Part shown: positions 27,740 to 37,821 of the stretch, piece after piece
Layout: every line of letters starts with the position of its first letter
How positions within the stretch are numbered: the first letter of the stretch is position 1
Assembly (NCBI GenBank): GCA_019058365.1
Contig: JAHPZE010000018.1
Span: 1 to 64,000, forward strand
DNA length: 64,000 nt
Source of the DNA: Promethearchaeota archaeon
GTDB taxonomy: Archaea; Asgardarchaeota; Lokiarchaeia; Sigyniarchaeales; SOKP01
Direction of reading: 5' to 3'
Translations under genes and position numbers: made by a program
Notes under the pieces: generated by a model
What the model was told of the DNA's origin: nothing
Databases searched by the model: none
The model's input: the letters and a program-made list of their open reading frames with translations, nothing else

Positions 27740-28954
27740 TTGAGAAAAGTATTTAGATTTGATGAATTATATCAAGCACCTCTTATAATTGACGCCATAT
27801 ATGAAGGTGGTGATAGTGGTAATGTTTCTGATGATCCACTTTCTAAATTACTTAAAGGGATAGGAAATTTAGGTGGTTTTCGCATCGCATATAATCAAAT
27901 TGATAAAAATCCTGCATTTATAGTTTTATATACAAGTGAAAAAGAGTTGGAATGGCCTGATTATATTGATTATCAATCTGGAGTATTTAAATATTATGGG
28001 GATAATAGACATCCTGGACATGAATTACACGATACACCTAAAAGAGGAAATCAAATCCTGAAACAAGTGTTTGATCTTTTACAAGGCTCAGCAGAAGATC
28101 GTAAAAATATTCCACCTTTTCTTGTATTCAAGAAAATAGCTCATGAAAGGTCTAGATCAGTTTCCTTTTTAGGGTTAGCAGTACCGGGAAGAGAGGGTTC
28201 ATCTCCTGGAAAAGACTTATTAGCCATATGGAGGACCAAAGGTTCGGTGAGATTTCAAAATTATGAGGCTTATTTTACAATTTTAGATGCCTCTCTTGAA
28301 TCTGTTTCAAAAGAATGGTTGGAAGCCTTACGGGATGATAGAAATAAAGCTTACGAACTTGCACCTCAAGCTTGGAATGAATTTATTCATAATGGTTTGT
28401 CTAATATCAAACCTCTTAAAGCTCCTAAAGTTAAAACTATTCGAAAAAGATGGGAACAATTACCTAGAGATGAAGATATAAATGGATGGGAACTGTTACT
28501 TTCAATTTATAATTACTTTAAACCTAATCCTTTTGCTTTTGAAAAGTTTGCTGTAAAGATAACAAAAATGATGGATGGAAATTTTAATCATTTTGATCTT
28601 ACAAGACCTTGGAGAGATGGAGGTAGAGATGCTATGGGAACCTATACAATAGGTATAGGCACTGATAAGTTATCTATAATATGTGCTCTTGAAGCAAAAT
28701 GTTATAATCCTAAAGAAAATGGTTGTGGTGTCAAGTTGACAACACGACTGATTTCAAGAATTAAATATAGAGAATTTGGAATATTTGTTACAACTTCATG
28801 GATAAATGATCAAGCCTATAAAGAAATTAAAGAGGACAGGCATCCAGTTTTAGTTATATCAGGGATAGATATTCTAAATATTTTAAGGGAACATGATTTA
28901 GGATCCATTGAATTACTAAAAATCTGGTTAGAAAATAACTTTAAATTAAATTAA
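27740..28954 (+). CDS. AspBHI-like modification-dependent restriction endonuclease
   Basis: The 404-residue protein matches the layout of MspJI/AspBHI-type enzymes. The N-terminal domain (about residues 1-205) has the AspBHI_N hallmarks: FRFDELYQAPLIIDAIYEGG, PLSKLLKGIGNLGGFR, YYGDNRHPG, GLAVPGREG and AIWRT. The C-terminal nuclease domain has GGRDAMG (about residue 291) and ALEAKCY (E-x-K, about residue 315). Such enzymes recognise 5-methylcytosine or 5-hydroxymethylcytosine in a short context and cut at a distance. It uses a TTG start with GAGG 9 bases upstream. A 5mC methyltransferase is encoded in the same window (48624-49922), so the two specificities must differ or be kept apart. Confidence 0.85.
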   Translation: MRKVFRFDELYQAPLIIDAIYEGGDSGNVSDDPLSKLLKGIGNLGGFRIAYNQIDKNPAFIVLYTSEKELEWPDYIDYQSGVFKYYGDNRHPGHELHDTPKRGNQILKQVFDLLQGSAEDRKNIPPFLVFKKIAHERSRSVSFLGLAVPGREGSSPGKDLLAIWRTKGSVRFQNYEAYFTILDASLESVSKEWLEALRDDRNKAYELAPQAWNEFIHNGLSNIKPLKAPKVKTIRKRWEQLPRDEDINGWELLLSIYNYFKPNPFAFEKFAVKITKMMDGNFNHFDLTRPWRDGGRDAMGTYTIGIGTDKLSIICALEAKCYNPKENGCGVKLTTRLISRIKYREFGIFVTTSWINDQAYKEIKEDRHPVLVISGIDILNILREHDLGSIELLKIWLENNFKLN

Positions 28955-29208
28955 AAATATAACTCTTTCAGATTGTCCTTTAATTAAAAAATATGTCTTA
29001 TTTTTGAATAATTTATCTGTCATAGGATTTAATAATTTAATAATTTTCTTTCAAAGTGCAAAGTTATTTTTTTATATAGTCGTGATATACTAATATTGGG
29101 AATGATAAAAATGGCAGTTAATGATAGAAGTTTTATTCAACTCATAGTAGAAGATTAATCATTTTTATCTATTCATTATATTGAAACCAATCGCGGGAAA
29201 TATTATTA

Positions 29209-30240
29209 ATGAAATATTTGTACCTAAAATTAGGCAGAGGAAATCGTCAGTTAAATTATTGTATAGAAGATGAAAATATATTTGGTCGACCTACCGTTTA
29301 TATCTTTTTTGGAAATATTACAACTGAACAATGCAAAACATTAATTAATTTACCCAAAAATGAACTAGAAAATATGCGTAAAAATGATAAAAGCATTCCA
29401 AAATACATAACTCTACATCAACAAATAAAACCATTTATCGAAGCTGGAGAAACCAGAGAAGTAAGATTCATTTCGATTTTTGAAAATAAAGTATTCATTT
29501 TTGAACCGGATAGCGAAGTTAAAGATATGTCGAAGAAAGAAATAAATGATTTCTGTGATGATTTGAGAAAAAAGAAAATTGCTGACGAACAATATATCGA
29601 AGATATTAAAAAAGATATTCCTAAAATAATGTATATCAAAAATATTTATAAATTTGAGAAAAATGTTCCTTATATACTCAGAACGCTAAATGTATCCCAA
29701 TATTATAACCGAGGCACATGTAGAGAGATTGTAGAGAATGAAAAGAATTGGGGGATAATTCAAGCAATCAAAAAAATTCTTAAAGAAAATGGGGACATTA
29801 TAGAAAAATTTTCTTCTCAACAACTATTCAATCTACTGAGTCCTCATCAATTTGAGACGCTTGTGTTTTTAATTCTAACTAATGCTAACATTTTTTCTCC
29901 AGCTTGACGTGCAGGTTCCTTGCCTGATATAGATATAATAGGAATTAATTATACGAACTCAAAAATTAAGTTAGGAAATGATAAGCCAATTAATTTTGAA
30001 AAAGACAAAGAAATTACCTTTCAAATCAAAAGAAAAGAAGTAAAAGATAATTTCAATGCAGATTTCGCGATTACTTTAAATCCAACGAAAAAACAAAAAA
30101 CGGATAATCGCATTCGAACATCGGATTGGTTATTAGAAATCATTAAAAATCAACCAAATACAAGAAAATGGCTTAATAATTCATTAAAATGGTTGTTAGA
30201 AGATACTCAATATGATTCTATATTTAACTTATTAGAGTAA
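29209..30240 (+). pseudogene. Mrr/PD-(D/E)XK-like nuclease gene broken by an in-frame TGA
   Basis: Two adjacent frames, 232 and 106 residues, lie in the same register and are separated only by a TGA at 29905-29907. Reading through gives NIFSPA-stop-RAGSLPDIDIIG and later FQIKRKE, the D..., Q-x-K core of Mrr-type restriction nucleases. The stop falls where related proteins often carry Trp or a similar residue just before an R-x-G motif, so TGG to TGA is the simplest explanation. The N-terminal part is unassigned. The protein is probably inactive unless the stop is read through. It is a lone gene; the preceding 28955-29208 shows no gene. Confidence 0.7.
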
Positions 30241-30494
30241 TTAATTATATCAAATTTAGTTTTAAATAAAGATAAACCTTCCTTTAGTCAACTATTTATC
30301 TACAAATACGAACTCTAATTTAGAAAATTTAATAATAATAATTAAGTTAAATATGCAACTGCATAGTATTTATCCATTTGAAATGTAATAATGATTATTA
30401 GAATTTACAATTCCTGTATTTAAAATCCTATTAATTTCAAAATGATAATTTTTGCAAATAGAATTTAATATCATTCATTCTTAATTATTAATAG

Positions 30495-30776
30495 ATGAAA
30501 CAATTAACAGAACGCGAAATCCAGTGGTTAGAAGCGTTTGTCAAAAATCATGAATTTTTCGCTTCCTTCCTGCTCCATCACAAATTAAAACATTGTTTAT
30601 CTAATAATCAATATTATTGACTGCATCTTTATATCAATCAAGCAGAGGAGAATGGTGATACTCTACTAACTATTGAGGAAATAACATTTCTGGAAAAAGA
30701 ATCTGAAAACAATGAAAATGTGCAAGAATTACTGGAAATTTATAAAGATAAAGGATATCTGGAAAAGTTGGAATAA
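30495..30776 (+). pseudogene. Truncated partial copy of the LRR gene N-terminus
   Basis: This 93-codon stretch starting MKQLTEREIQWLEAF is a close copy of the first 90-odd residues of the LRR protein (23953-25002) and then stops. One Trp codon has become TGA (30618-30620). Similarity also extends about 25 bases upstream of the start, so it is a duplication of the promoter plus N-terminal domain. It lies beyond the nuclease block as a direct repeat of 23953. It is either a dead copy or a formerly separate single-domain gene. The rest of 30241-30865 shows no gene. Confidence 0.8.
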
Positions 30777-30865
30777 TTCCTAATCTAAAAAAATATTAAA
30801 TATTTAAATAAAAATCAAATTTAAATTAAATAATTTCAGTTGAATCCAAATTTAAGCCTAAATTT

Positions 30866-31315
30866 ATGAAAAAAAAAATAAAGGTCTGGAGATGTCCTAA
30901 TTGCATGAAAAAGTCAATAATAATTCAAATTAATAATGCTACTTTAGCAGCAAAAATATCATGTGGTTCATGTGACCTATATGTCGAGATGAAAGCAAAA
31001 AAAATTTACGACCCTATTGATGTTTATGGTGATTTTATTGATGAGTACTATGAAAATCCATTAAAACATTCTATGAAGAAAAATAATCTTTCAGATTCAA
31101 AATCAATCATAGTACATATTACTACCCAAAGCATCATTAAATCCTTATTATTGAATTGGAAGAATTTAACTGAAATCAAAGAAGACTTAAATATAGAAAG
31201 TGATCTGGATTTTAGGTACCTAAAGCTCAAGTTAAAAGAACTAGAGAGAAAATTTAAATTGGAAGTTAAACGAATTGGTACAGAAAAATATTGGAGAACT
31301 GTAAAAAAAAAATAA
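30866..31315 (+). CDS. Elf1-like zinc-ribbon protein with winged-helix-like tail
   Basis: The 149-residue protein starts with a four-cysteine zinc ribbon (WRCPNCMKK ... ISCGSCDLYVE). The segment DPIDVYGDFIDEYYE follows, which matches the conserved end of the Elf1 transcription elongation factor domain (PIDVY..W.D). Elf1 associates with elongating RNA polymerase II in eukaryotes, and homologues occur in archaea. Here a C-terminal extension of about 70 residues looks like a winged helix (IIKSLLLNWKNLTEIKEDL...LKLKLKELERKFKL). It is a single gene on the plus strand just upstream of the DISARM-like locus, a position that may be accidental. Confidence 0.7.
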   Translation: MKKKIKVWRCPNCMKKSIIIQINNATLAAKISCGSCDLYVEMKAKKIYDPIDVYGDFIDEYYENPLKHSMKKNNLSDSKSIIVHITTQSIIKSLLLNWKNLTEIKEDLNIESDLDFRYLKLKLKELERKFKLEVKRIGTEKYWRTVKKK

Positions 31316-31514
31316 TATTTTATTATTAGTTAAATTTATATATTAGCTTTTTCATATTAATAGTGGCAAAAATTGTTTAATCCAGTAATAAAATTAAACC
31401 CACCTATTGGTTGTTTTATAGCTATATCATAGAAGCCAATGATTAAGTCCTTTAGAAGATTAGAATTGTTTTGATAAGAATTGGATAGAATTGTAAAAAA
31501 ATTAAAATTTAAAG

Positions 31515-31535
31515 GATATAATAATAAATTGGTGG
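31515..31535 (+). promoter_or_regulatory. Promoter of the DISARM-like plus-strand operon
   Basis: GATATAATAAT at 31515-31525 is a TATA candidate centred about 25 bases before ATG 31545, which would give a leaderless transcript. GGTGG at 31531-31535 is a possible ribosome binding site at 9-base spacing. This is the only clear promoter before the long plus-strand gene run. Confidence 0.45.
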
Positions 31536-31544
31536 AAATTTAAG

Positions 31545-32786
31545 ATGAAATATGCTATAGACCTAAATTTAGGTGAATGGGTAACAGTTGATGAATTACT
31601 TGAATATTTCCCAATTGCTTTAAAATATCATAAGTTTACTTGCCCAAAATGTGGTAAACGCGTATCTCCTGTTAAAGCAGTAATTAGAAAAATGCATTTT
31701 AAACATTTAGATGGATCCCCTAATTGCCCCGACTATTTTGGAGGAGGTATATATGATGCAGGAGGCATTTCAAGCGTTAATGTTAGTGGGCTTGCGCGTC
31801 GCAATCCCAATGAAATTTTTGAATTTGTAGGATTTGAGAAATTTTACATTGATGATTATCATTTTTCTGAAGATCTAGAAATAAACACAATTGATGAAAA
31901 ATATCATCCAGATCTAAAACGCAATAAATATTATCTTTGGTTAAAACTTTTAGATGAACTAGAGAGTAAAAACTTTGATATTAATGAATTAGTTCACAGT
32001 ATAGTTTTATTTTCAGAAATTGGTTATCCAGTATTATTTGTTCTTAATCCAAACCTTACACCTTATGGAATGGGGGCGGAAAATCCAATTATTAATACTC
32101 TAGTTAATGGTGTAGGTGTTGTATTCGAAATGCCTCTTTTTACATCTGTTTCACGATTAATTAAAATATGGATCTTGGATTCAGCAGGAGAAGTTATATG
32201 TCCCGGTAAAATCGCTTTTGATTATTTAATAAAGAAGACTAAATTCTCATATAAAGTATTAAAAACCATAATGAAAGATCTGTGTGGGTTTTTTAAAGAA
32301 GACAGTTTTGAATATAGTCAACCAAGATATACTTATACTAATGAGGACTTAATGTTAGAAGTTAAGTGTAGCTGTGGTCAAACTCACTTAATTTATGCCG
32401 TTTGTAATGTTAATTATGAAGTTAAACTCTATTTTATGAAAGGACCTAAGACTTTCACTTACGTTAGTCACATGTATAAATTCAAATGTGATAGATGTGG
32501 AAGGGATTTCTATACTTTTGAAGAACTGAAAGAAGCTTGGACTGAAAAATATATTATTAAACAGAAGGAAAAGCAAAAATCTGAGTTGCAAGAGATCTTA
32601 GACGAACCCCTTGTTGAAGACACTACAGACATATCAATTCTAGATAGAATGGTTAAGATACGATTAGGGGAATACATGGGAGAAATTGGAACCGTAATCA
32701 TGAAAGAGGACGGAGATATTCAAGTAAGATTAGATGAATCAAAAGAAATTATTGAAATAAAAGAAAAATTTGTTATTTATATATGA
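31545..32786 (+). CDS. CoiA-like zinc-finger protein with KOW-like C-terminus
   Basis: The 413-residue protein starts with the CoiA-type pattern MKYAIDL..., FTCPKCGKRV (Cys33, Cys36) and HFKH (His51, His54) followed by Cys61, a zinc site. A central zinc ribbon (CSCG ... CDRCG, about residues 285-325) follows. The C-terminus has a KOW-like small barrel (IRLGEYMGEIGTVI). CoiA-family proteins promote DNA processing in competence and contain nuclease-like parts, but no catalytic site is clear here. It has the same domain plan as 44593-45837, and the two genes bracket the plus half of the locus. It is first in the run, 31 bases before DrmA, so a role as DNA-binding partner of the system is likely. 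Confidence 0.6.
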   Translation: MKYAIDLNLGEWVTVDELLEYFPIALKYHKFTCPKCGKRVSPVKAVIRKMHFKHLDGSPNCPDYFGGGIYDAGGISSVNVSGLARRNPNEIFEFVGFEKFYIDDYHFSEDLEINTIDEKYHPDLKRNKYYLWLKLLDELESKNFDINELVHSIVLFSEIGYPVLFVLNPNLTPYGMGAENPIINTLVNGVGVVFEMPLFTSVSRLIKIWILDSAGEVICPGKIAFDYLIKKTKFSYKVLKTIMKDLCGFFKEDSFEYSQPRYTYTNEDLMLEVKCSCGQTHLIYAVCNVNYEVKLYFMKGPKTFTYVSHMYKFKCDRCGRDFYTFEELKEAWTEKYIIKQKEKQKSELQEILDEPLVEDTTDISILDRMVKIRLGEYMGEIGTVIMKEDGDIQVRLDESKEIIEIKEKFVIYI

Positions 32787-32817
32787 AAGAAGAAAAAAAA
32801 TCTAAAGGTAAAATAAT

Positions 32818-35800
32818 ATGGTAATAAGAAAAAACCGAGAATTGATCATTTCTGATTTAGTAGGGACAATGTTAGGACCCAAATATGGATTAACTGAAGT
32901 ATACCATGCAACCATGAATCCCTGGAAAGTTTATCTTACGGGAGTCCTTGCTCCTAATAATGCTGAACCAGACGAAGATGCAGAAAATGAAGATATAGAA
33001 ACAACTATATCTGAGGATAATGATGTTGATGTTTCCCAAATAAGTGATCCAGAAGAATTTACTCCTAGCTTAAGCAGCTCATCTCAACCACAATCCTTTG
33101 GTATTTCATTTATCGCAAGTTCACCAGAAGATTGTGCTATGCTAGATTGTTGTTTTACTTGGGCGCGTTATTTATGGCATCCAGATTGGAGTCGAATTCA
33201 AAAAGAGTATGAAGATAATAAATTAGTGGGTTGGTATGATGAGGACTTTATAAACGAAATTACTAAAAGAGTTCAAGAGGAAGGAGTAAAGAAAAAAGGA
33301 GCAAATGATGAACAGGATGAAGGTGCAAAAGAAGATAATTATGTTGTAGATGAAGAAAAAAAAAAGGGTGGCTCTTTTCTCGTTGAAGATGATTCTGAAG
33401 AACCAGATCTGACCCCTACCATATTTGGTGGATGGAAAAGGGATCCTCGTTACTTAATACTAAAAGGTTTGAAAGTTTGCCCTGATTCTGATAAAATCTT
33501 CATAGATCAATCTACCCTAAAAAATAGTGAAATAATCCAAGAGTTAGATTATACGTTTCCTGAAGAAGATGAGGCATTTCGAATATACATTCGCATAAGA
33601 AAGTTGAGTAATATTACACAAACCAAACTTAATTACTTTCATATCTCTTTATATTTCGTTAATGATGCTGAAAGAATATACATAACGGATTTACCTGAGG
33701 CAGAACAAAAAGTAAGTTTGGGAAAACCTACTGAAGCATATATCTTTCAACCACAGATAAGAATAAAATGTAGAGGTGATACCCAGATTACTTCAGAAGA
33801 ACTACATTCTGCTAAAGAAATTTATTTTGAGAAAGAGGAAGAGATGGATCTTGAGAATGAGAAAGATGAGTTAGAGACATACCTTAAGGGTATAGATTGT
33901 ATATCAAATGAAAAGCCTCCAGAAGATAAAATTCTAAATTTAATTTATATGAAAAAACGGGAAAAAGCTAAAGGACATATGTGCTCTGCAATATGGGACG
34001 AAATTGACCCAGAACGCCCATATGAAAATACAGATGCCATTAGGTCACCACCTTTTTATTGGACAGATGGAGAACTGTTAAAAGATGCTGATCGGAACTA
34101 TTTTTATCTGTCTGATATCAGAACGGAATTTGTACCAATAATCTCTGTTAGTGCTCCCGATTTTAATTGGCGAAGCAAAATTGCTTATTCTAATGGTAAA
34201 ATTATCCAGAGTCCATTAACAGGAAATATGCGTGATGAAACCTTTTTAGATCCACTATTTATTGCTGAAAAATGTTGGGATAGAGAGGTACTAAAGGTTA
34301 CATTTCATGAACTAATTGAGGAATATGAGAATTGGATGAGAGTACAGAGCCAAATAATTTTAAATTCATATGTGTATAAGAGTAATCCCAACATTGCAAG
34401 GATTGCCAAATATAATCTTAGAAACCACTTAAAAATATTTAAAAGAATAAAAAGAGGCTTACAAGTTCTTGATTCAAATCCAGAAGCACGAATCTGCTTT
34501 TGTTATGCGAATAAAGTTATTCAATTACAAAATTACTGGGTTGAGAAAAGAAAGCCCAATCCAATGAAATTCTACTGGAGGCCATTTCAAATTGCCTTCT
34601 TATTGTTATCTATCTCTGGTATAATTAATAAGGATGATGTAGATAGGGATTATATTGATCTCATATGGTTCCCTACAGGAGGGGGGAAAACTGAAGCATA
34701 TTTATTGACAGCAGCATTCACATTAGCATATCGACGTCGCATTGCCTATAAAGATTCGGAAAAATTACCTTTCATCGAGAATGGGACTTATTTAATTTCA
34801 AGATACACATTAAGGTTATTAACAATTCAACAATTTCGAAGGGCAAATCTAATGGTCCTCGCAGCAGATTGTTTAAGAGTAAAGAATTTACCCCAGAAGA
34901 TTGGTAATTCTATTGTTGGATGGATACCAGAGGACTTTGGGGTTAATGATAATCCAGAAGTAAAAAAGCAGTTCGGTTATCTATGGGAGAGTTATAACTG
35001 GATATGGGGGACTCATCGTTTTAGTGTAGGACTATGGGTAGGAAGTGGAATGACACCCAATAGGCTTGAACGATCATGGGCGTTCGGTAGACCTTATTAT
35101 GGCGCTCTAGATGCTCTTAAAGTAAAAATTGATTTAACAAAAGAAACGGAAGAAAAAGCAAGAGCTAATGAAAAGGTAGATGAAGATGATGTAGATCAAG
35201 ATGCTCCCCCTATATCTGATTTTGATGAACAACCACAGGATATAGAAGACAGTAGGACTATAAATAGAAATATCCGTAATGTGGTTAAAGAGATTGGCGA
35301 CCCTGCGCAGATAGTTAACTGTCCTGTCTGCGATGCCGTTTTATCTCTCCCAAAATCGAGGGAACAATACCTTTCCACTGAAATTAATAATTTTTTTCTA
35401 CTTATGAAGGTAAAAGATACAACAATTATTCCAGATGGTAATACTTTAAGAACTAAGCTTGAATTAGTAATAAACAGTTCTGTGAACTTATTTCCATTTA
35501 CAAACAGAATTCTTGGAATTGCTATTTGGAAATCACCCGATATTTATTCAGTAAATTTCTCATTTAAAGCTCGAGATGATAGAAGCTATGATAGCGAAAG
35601 GCTTGAAGAATGGTGGTTAAATTTATCACACCAAATCCCGATGATTGAAATTCTAAGTGTAGATATAAGAAATCCAGGATATTATTACTTACATCATAAT
35701 AATAAATGCTATGATTTTGAAATAAGATGTTGTAATCCAAAATGTGAATTAAACTTAGTTAATTGGGCAGAAGGTACAAATATACCAAATGAAGATACAT

Positions 35801-37770
35801 TTTGGACTAAAAATTCTGATCAATGGATAGAAATTGACACTAAAATAGCAAGATCGATCCCAATTTCTGCTTATACCGTAGATGAACAGATTTACCGAAG
35901 ATTACCCTCATTGGTAATAGGAACAGTTGATAAATTCGCCCAACTAGCCTTTAATGATAATGCAGGCACTATGTTTGGACATTTAGAATTATATTCTCCG
36001 AATTTTGGATTCTTTAAAGAAAATGTAGTTCCAAAAATTGGTGATGTAAGAATCAGAACATTTGATATTGGTCTATTAGATCCTCCCGAAATTATTTTGC
36101 AGGACGAATTACATCTAATTGTTGGACCATTAGGGAGTATGGTTGGTATTTATGAAACTGTTATTGATGAGCTTTGTAAGAGAATGGAGGGTGAAAGAGA
36201 ATTAAGACCAAAATATATTGCTTCAACAGCAACAATTAAAGCGGGAGAGCAACAAACTCAATGCCTATATAATCGTAAATTTTCGATATTTCCTCCTTAT
36301 GGAATCGATGAGACTGATAGTTTCTTTTTAATAAATCAAGATTTACACCCATGTAAAGAAGACGTGCCCGGTCGTCTATATATTGGCTTATGTTGTCCAG
36401 GAAAAAGCGCTCAAACTCCATTATCCCATATATGGGGGTCAATATTCCAAAAAACATTTGAACTCATGCAAAGTATTAAAGATAACCCCGATCCAACATT
36501 TACTATAGATCAAAGAAACGAACAACTCAGGCAATTAGATCCATACTGGACTATAGTGGGATATTTTAATGCTATCCGTGAATTGGCAGGAGTTAGGGCA
36601 GTATATCATCAGGAATTTGTCGCTTGGATGAGATTATTTTACGGTAAAACTAAATTCCGCCCATTTCATGAAAAATTAAATGAACCAATTGAATTATCAA
36701 GCAGAACGGATTCAATTATATTACCTGAATATTTTGAACGGTTAGATAAAAGTTTAAAACTATTAGATGATGGATCGGAGGGGTATAAAGTAAAGGAACC
36801 TGTAAATGGTGTTTTAACTACAAGTATGTTTGGAACAGGGGTAGATGTTGTTAGATTAGGTGTTATGGTTGTTAATGGACAACCAAAAACTACTGCAAGT
36901 TATATACAAGCAACTGGAAGGATAGGAAGGAGAATTGGAGGGATAGCTACTATCTTACTTAGAGCAGGTCGCCCCAGAGATCTAGACCATTATGAACGAT
37001 TCTCAGGGTATCACAGGGCTATTTATAAATATGTAGAACCGATTACAGTTATGCCATTTTCACTAAATTGTATGAAAATAGCATTTGGGCCGTTAGCTGT
37101 AGCCCTTTTGAGACAATCAAAGAATATAAAAAATCTCCTTATCTCAACTAGCTGGCGGGGTAAGCAAAAAGGGCATACTAATATCCTCAATCTAAGTCAA
37201 CTATCTGGTACTCCGGTTTCAACACCTGTTGAACCTATTAATTCCATGGAATTTAATCAAATTATTAAAGTCTTTGAAGACAGGCTCCAAACACAAGACA
37301 CTGATCGTAAACCAAAACAAGAACATTACGATGAGGCAAAAAATGAATTTTTTGAAAAATCTGGTAGATGGCAGGAATATGCGATTAATATTAAGGTGAA
37401 GAAAGCCTTTACTTATAGCGAAGCAACAATAGATAACCCCCCAAGTAAATCAGTTGTCCTTGGAGATCCACAACATCAAGTTGCAGCAAGTAAACCTAAA
37501 AGAGCAACCTCCACAGCCCCATTAATCCACGTAGTGTTTCAAAATTCACCCATGTCTTTACGTGGAGTTGAAAAAATGACTACTTTTGGAATCTTTGCAG
37601 ATTATAAAAAAACTAAAGAGAAAATTGAAAGAAAGACCATGAGGAAAAGTAGGGGAAATAAGAAACCCAGCAAAATGCCAGCTAAAAAAACCGAGAAAAA
37701 TCCTCCAAAATCAGGACCTGTAAGAGGAGTAAAGAGAAAACCACCAATGGGGGTTTTTAGACGTACGTGA
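32818..37770 (+). CDS. drmA: DrmA-like DISARM helicase
   Basis: A 1650-residue SF2-type helicase with the marks of DISARM DrmA. Walker A is FPTGGGKTEAYL (about residues 617-628). The segments GTVDKFAQL and QDELHLIVGPLG (DELH, about residue 1096) follow, then TSMFGTGVDVVRLGVMVVNG and YIQATGRIGRR with the arginine finger (about 1362-1372). The N-terminus has an acidic, low-complexity stretch (about residues 45-200). The C-terminus is a basic tail rich in Lys and Pro. DrmA works with DrmB to bind and remodel foreign DNA. AAAGGT lies a few bases before the ATG. It ends with TGA and DrmB starts about 50 bases later. It is larger than most DrmA proteins. No PLD nuclease DrmC is found nearby. Confidence 0.85.
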   Translation: MVIRKNRELIISDLVGTMLGPKYGLTEVYHATMNPWKVYLTGVLAPNNAEPDEDAENEDIETTISEDNDVDVSQISDPEEFTPSLSSSSQPQSFGISFIASSPEDCAMLDCCFTWARYLWHPDWSRIQKEYEDNKLVGWYDEDFINEITKRVQEEGVKKKGANDEQDEGAKEDNYVVDEEKKKGGSFLVEDDSEEPDLTPTIFGGWKRDPRYLILKGLKVCPDSDKIFIDQSTLKNSEIIQELDYTFPEEDEAFRIYIRIRKLSNITQTKLNYFHISLYFVNDAERIYITDLPEAEQKVSLGKPTEAYIFQPQIRIKCRGDTQITSEELHSAKEIYFEKEEEMDLENEKDELETYLKGIDCISNEKPPEDKILNLIYMKKREKAKGHMCSAIWDEIDPERPYENTDAIRSPPFYWTDGELLKDADRNYFYLSDIRTEFVPIISVSAPDFNWRSKIAYSNGKIIQSPLTGNMRDETFLDPLFIAEKCWDREVLKVTFHELIEEYENWMRVQSQIILNSYVYKSNPNIARIAKYNLRNHLKIFKRIKRGLQVLDSNPEARICFCYANKVIQLQNYWVEKRKPNPMKFYWRPFQIAFLLLSISGIINKDDVDRDYIDLIWFPTGGGKTEAYLLTAAFTLAYRRRIAYKDSEKLPFIENGTYLISRYTLRLLTIQQFRRANLMVLAADCLRVKNLPQKIGNSIVGWIPEDFGVNDNPEVKKQFGYLWESYNWIWGTHRFSVGLWVGSGMTPNRLERSWAFGRPYYGALDALKVKIDLTKETEEKARANEKVDEDDVDQDAPPISDFDEQPQDIEDSRTINRNIRNVVKEIGDPAQIVNCPVCDAVLSLPKSREQYLSTEINNFFLLMKVKDTTIIPDGNTLRTKLELVINSSVNLFPFTNRILGIAIWKSPDIYSVNFSFKARDDRSYDSERLEEWWLNLSHQIPMIEILSVDIRNPGYYYLHHNNKCYDFEIRCCNPKCELNLVNWAEGTNIPNEDTFWTKNSDQWIEIDTKIARSIPISAYTVDEQIYRRLPSLVIGTVDKFAQLAFNDNAGTMFGHLELYSPNFGFFKENVVPKIGDVRIRTFDIGLLDPPEIILQDELHLIVGPLGSMVGIYETVIDELCKRMEGERELRPKYIASTATIKAGEQQTQCLYNRKFSIFPPYGIDETDSFFLINQDLHPCKEDVPGRLYIGLCCPGKSAQTPLSHIWGSIFQKTFELMQSIKDNPDPTFTIDQRNEQLRQLDPYWTIVGYFNAIRELAGVRAVYHQEFVAWMRLFYGKTKFRPFHEKLNEPIELSSRTDSIILPEYFERLDKSLKLLDDGSEGYKVKEPVNGVLTTSMFGTGVDVVRLGVMVVNGQPKTTASYIQATGRIGRRIGGIATILLRAGRPRDLDHYERFSGYHRAIYKYVEPITVMPFSLNCMKIAFGPLAVALLRQSKNIKNLLISTSWRGKQKGHTNILNLSQLSGTPVSTPVEPINSMEFNQIIKVFEDRLQTQDTDRKPKQEHYDEAKNEFFEKSGRWQEYAINIKVKKAFTYSEATIDNPPSKSVVLGDPQHQVAASKPKRATSTAPLIHVVFQNSPMSLRGVEKMTTFGIFADYKKTKEKIERKTMRKSRGNKKPSKMPAKKTEKNPPKSGPVRGVKRKPPMGVFRRT

Positions 37771-37821
37771 TGTTTATGAAAATATATATTAATAAGATAA
37801 TTAAATGAGAGGGAATATTTT

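Noticed and set aside
29209..30776. TGA read as tryptophan (recoding), suggested by in-frame TGA in two genes
   Set aside because: Many intact genes use TGG for Trp and some end in TGA (for example drmA at 37768-37770), and both TGA-bearing genes look decayed, so simple nonsense mutation is enough.
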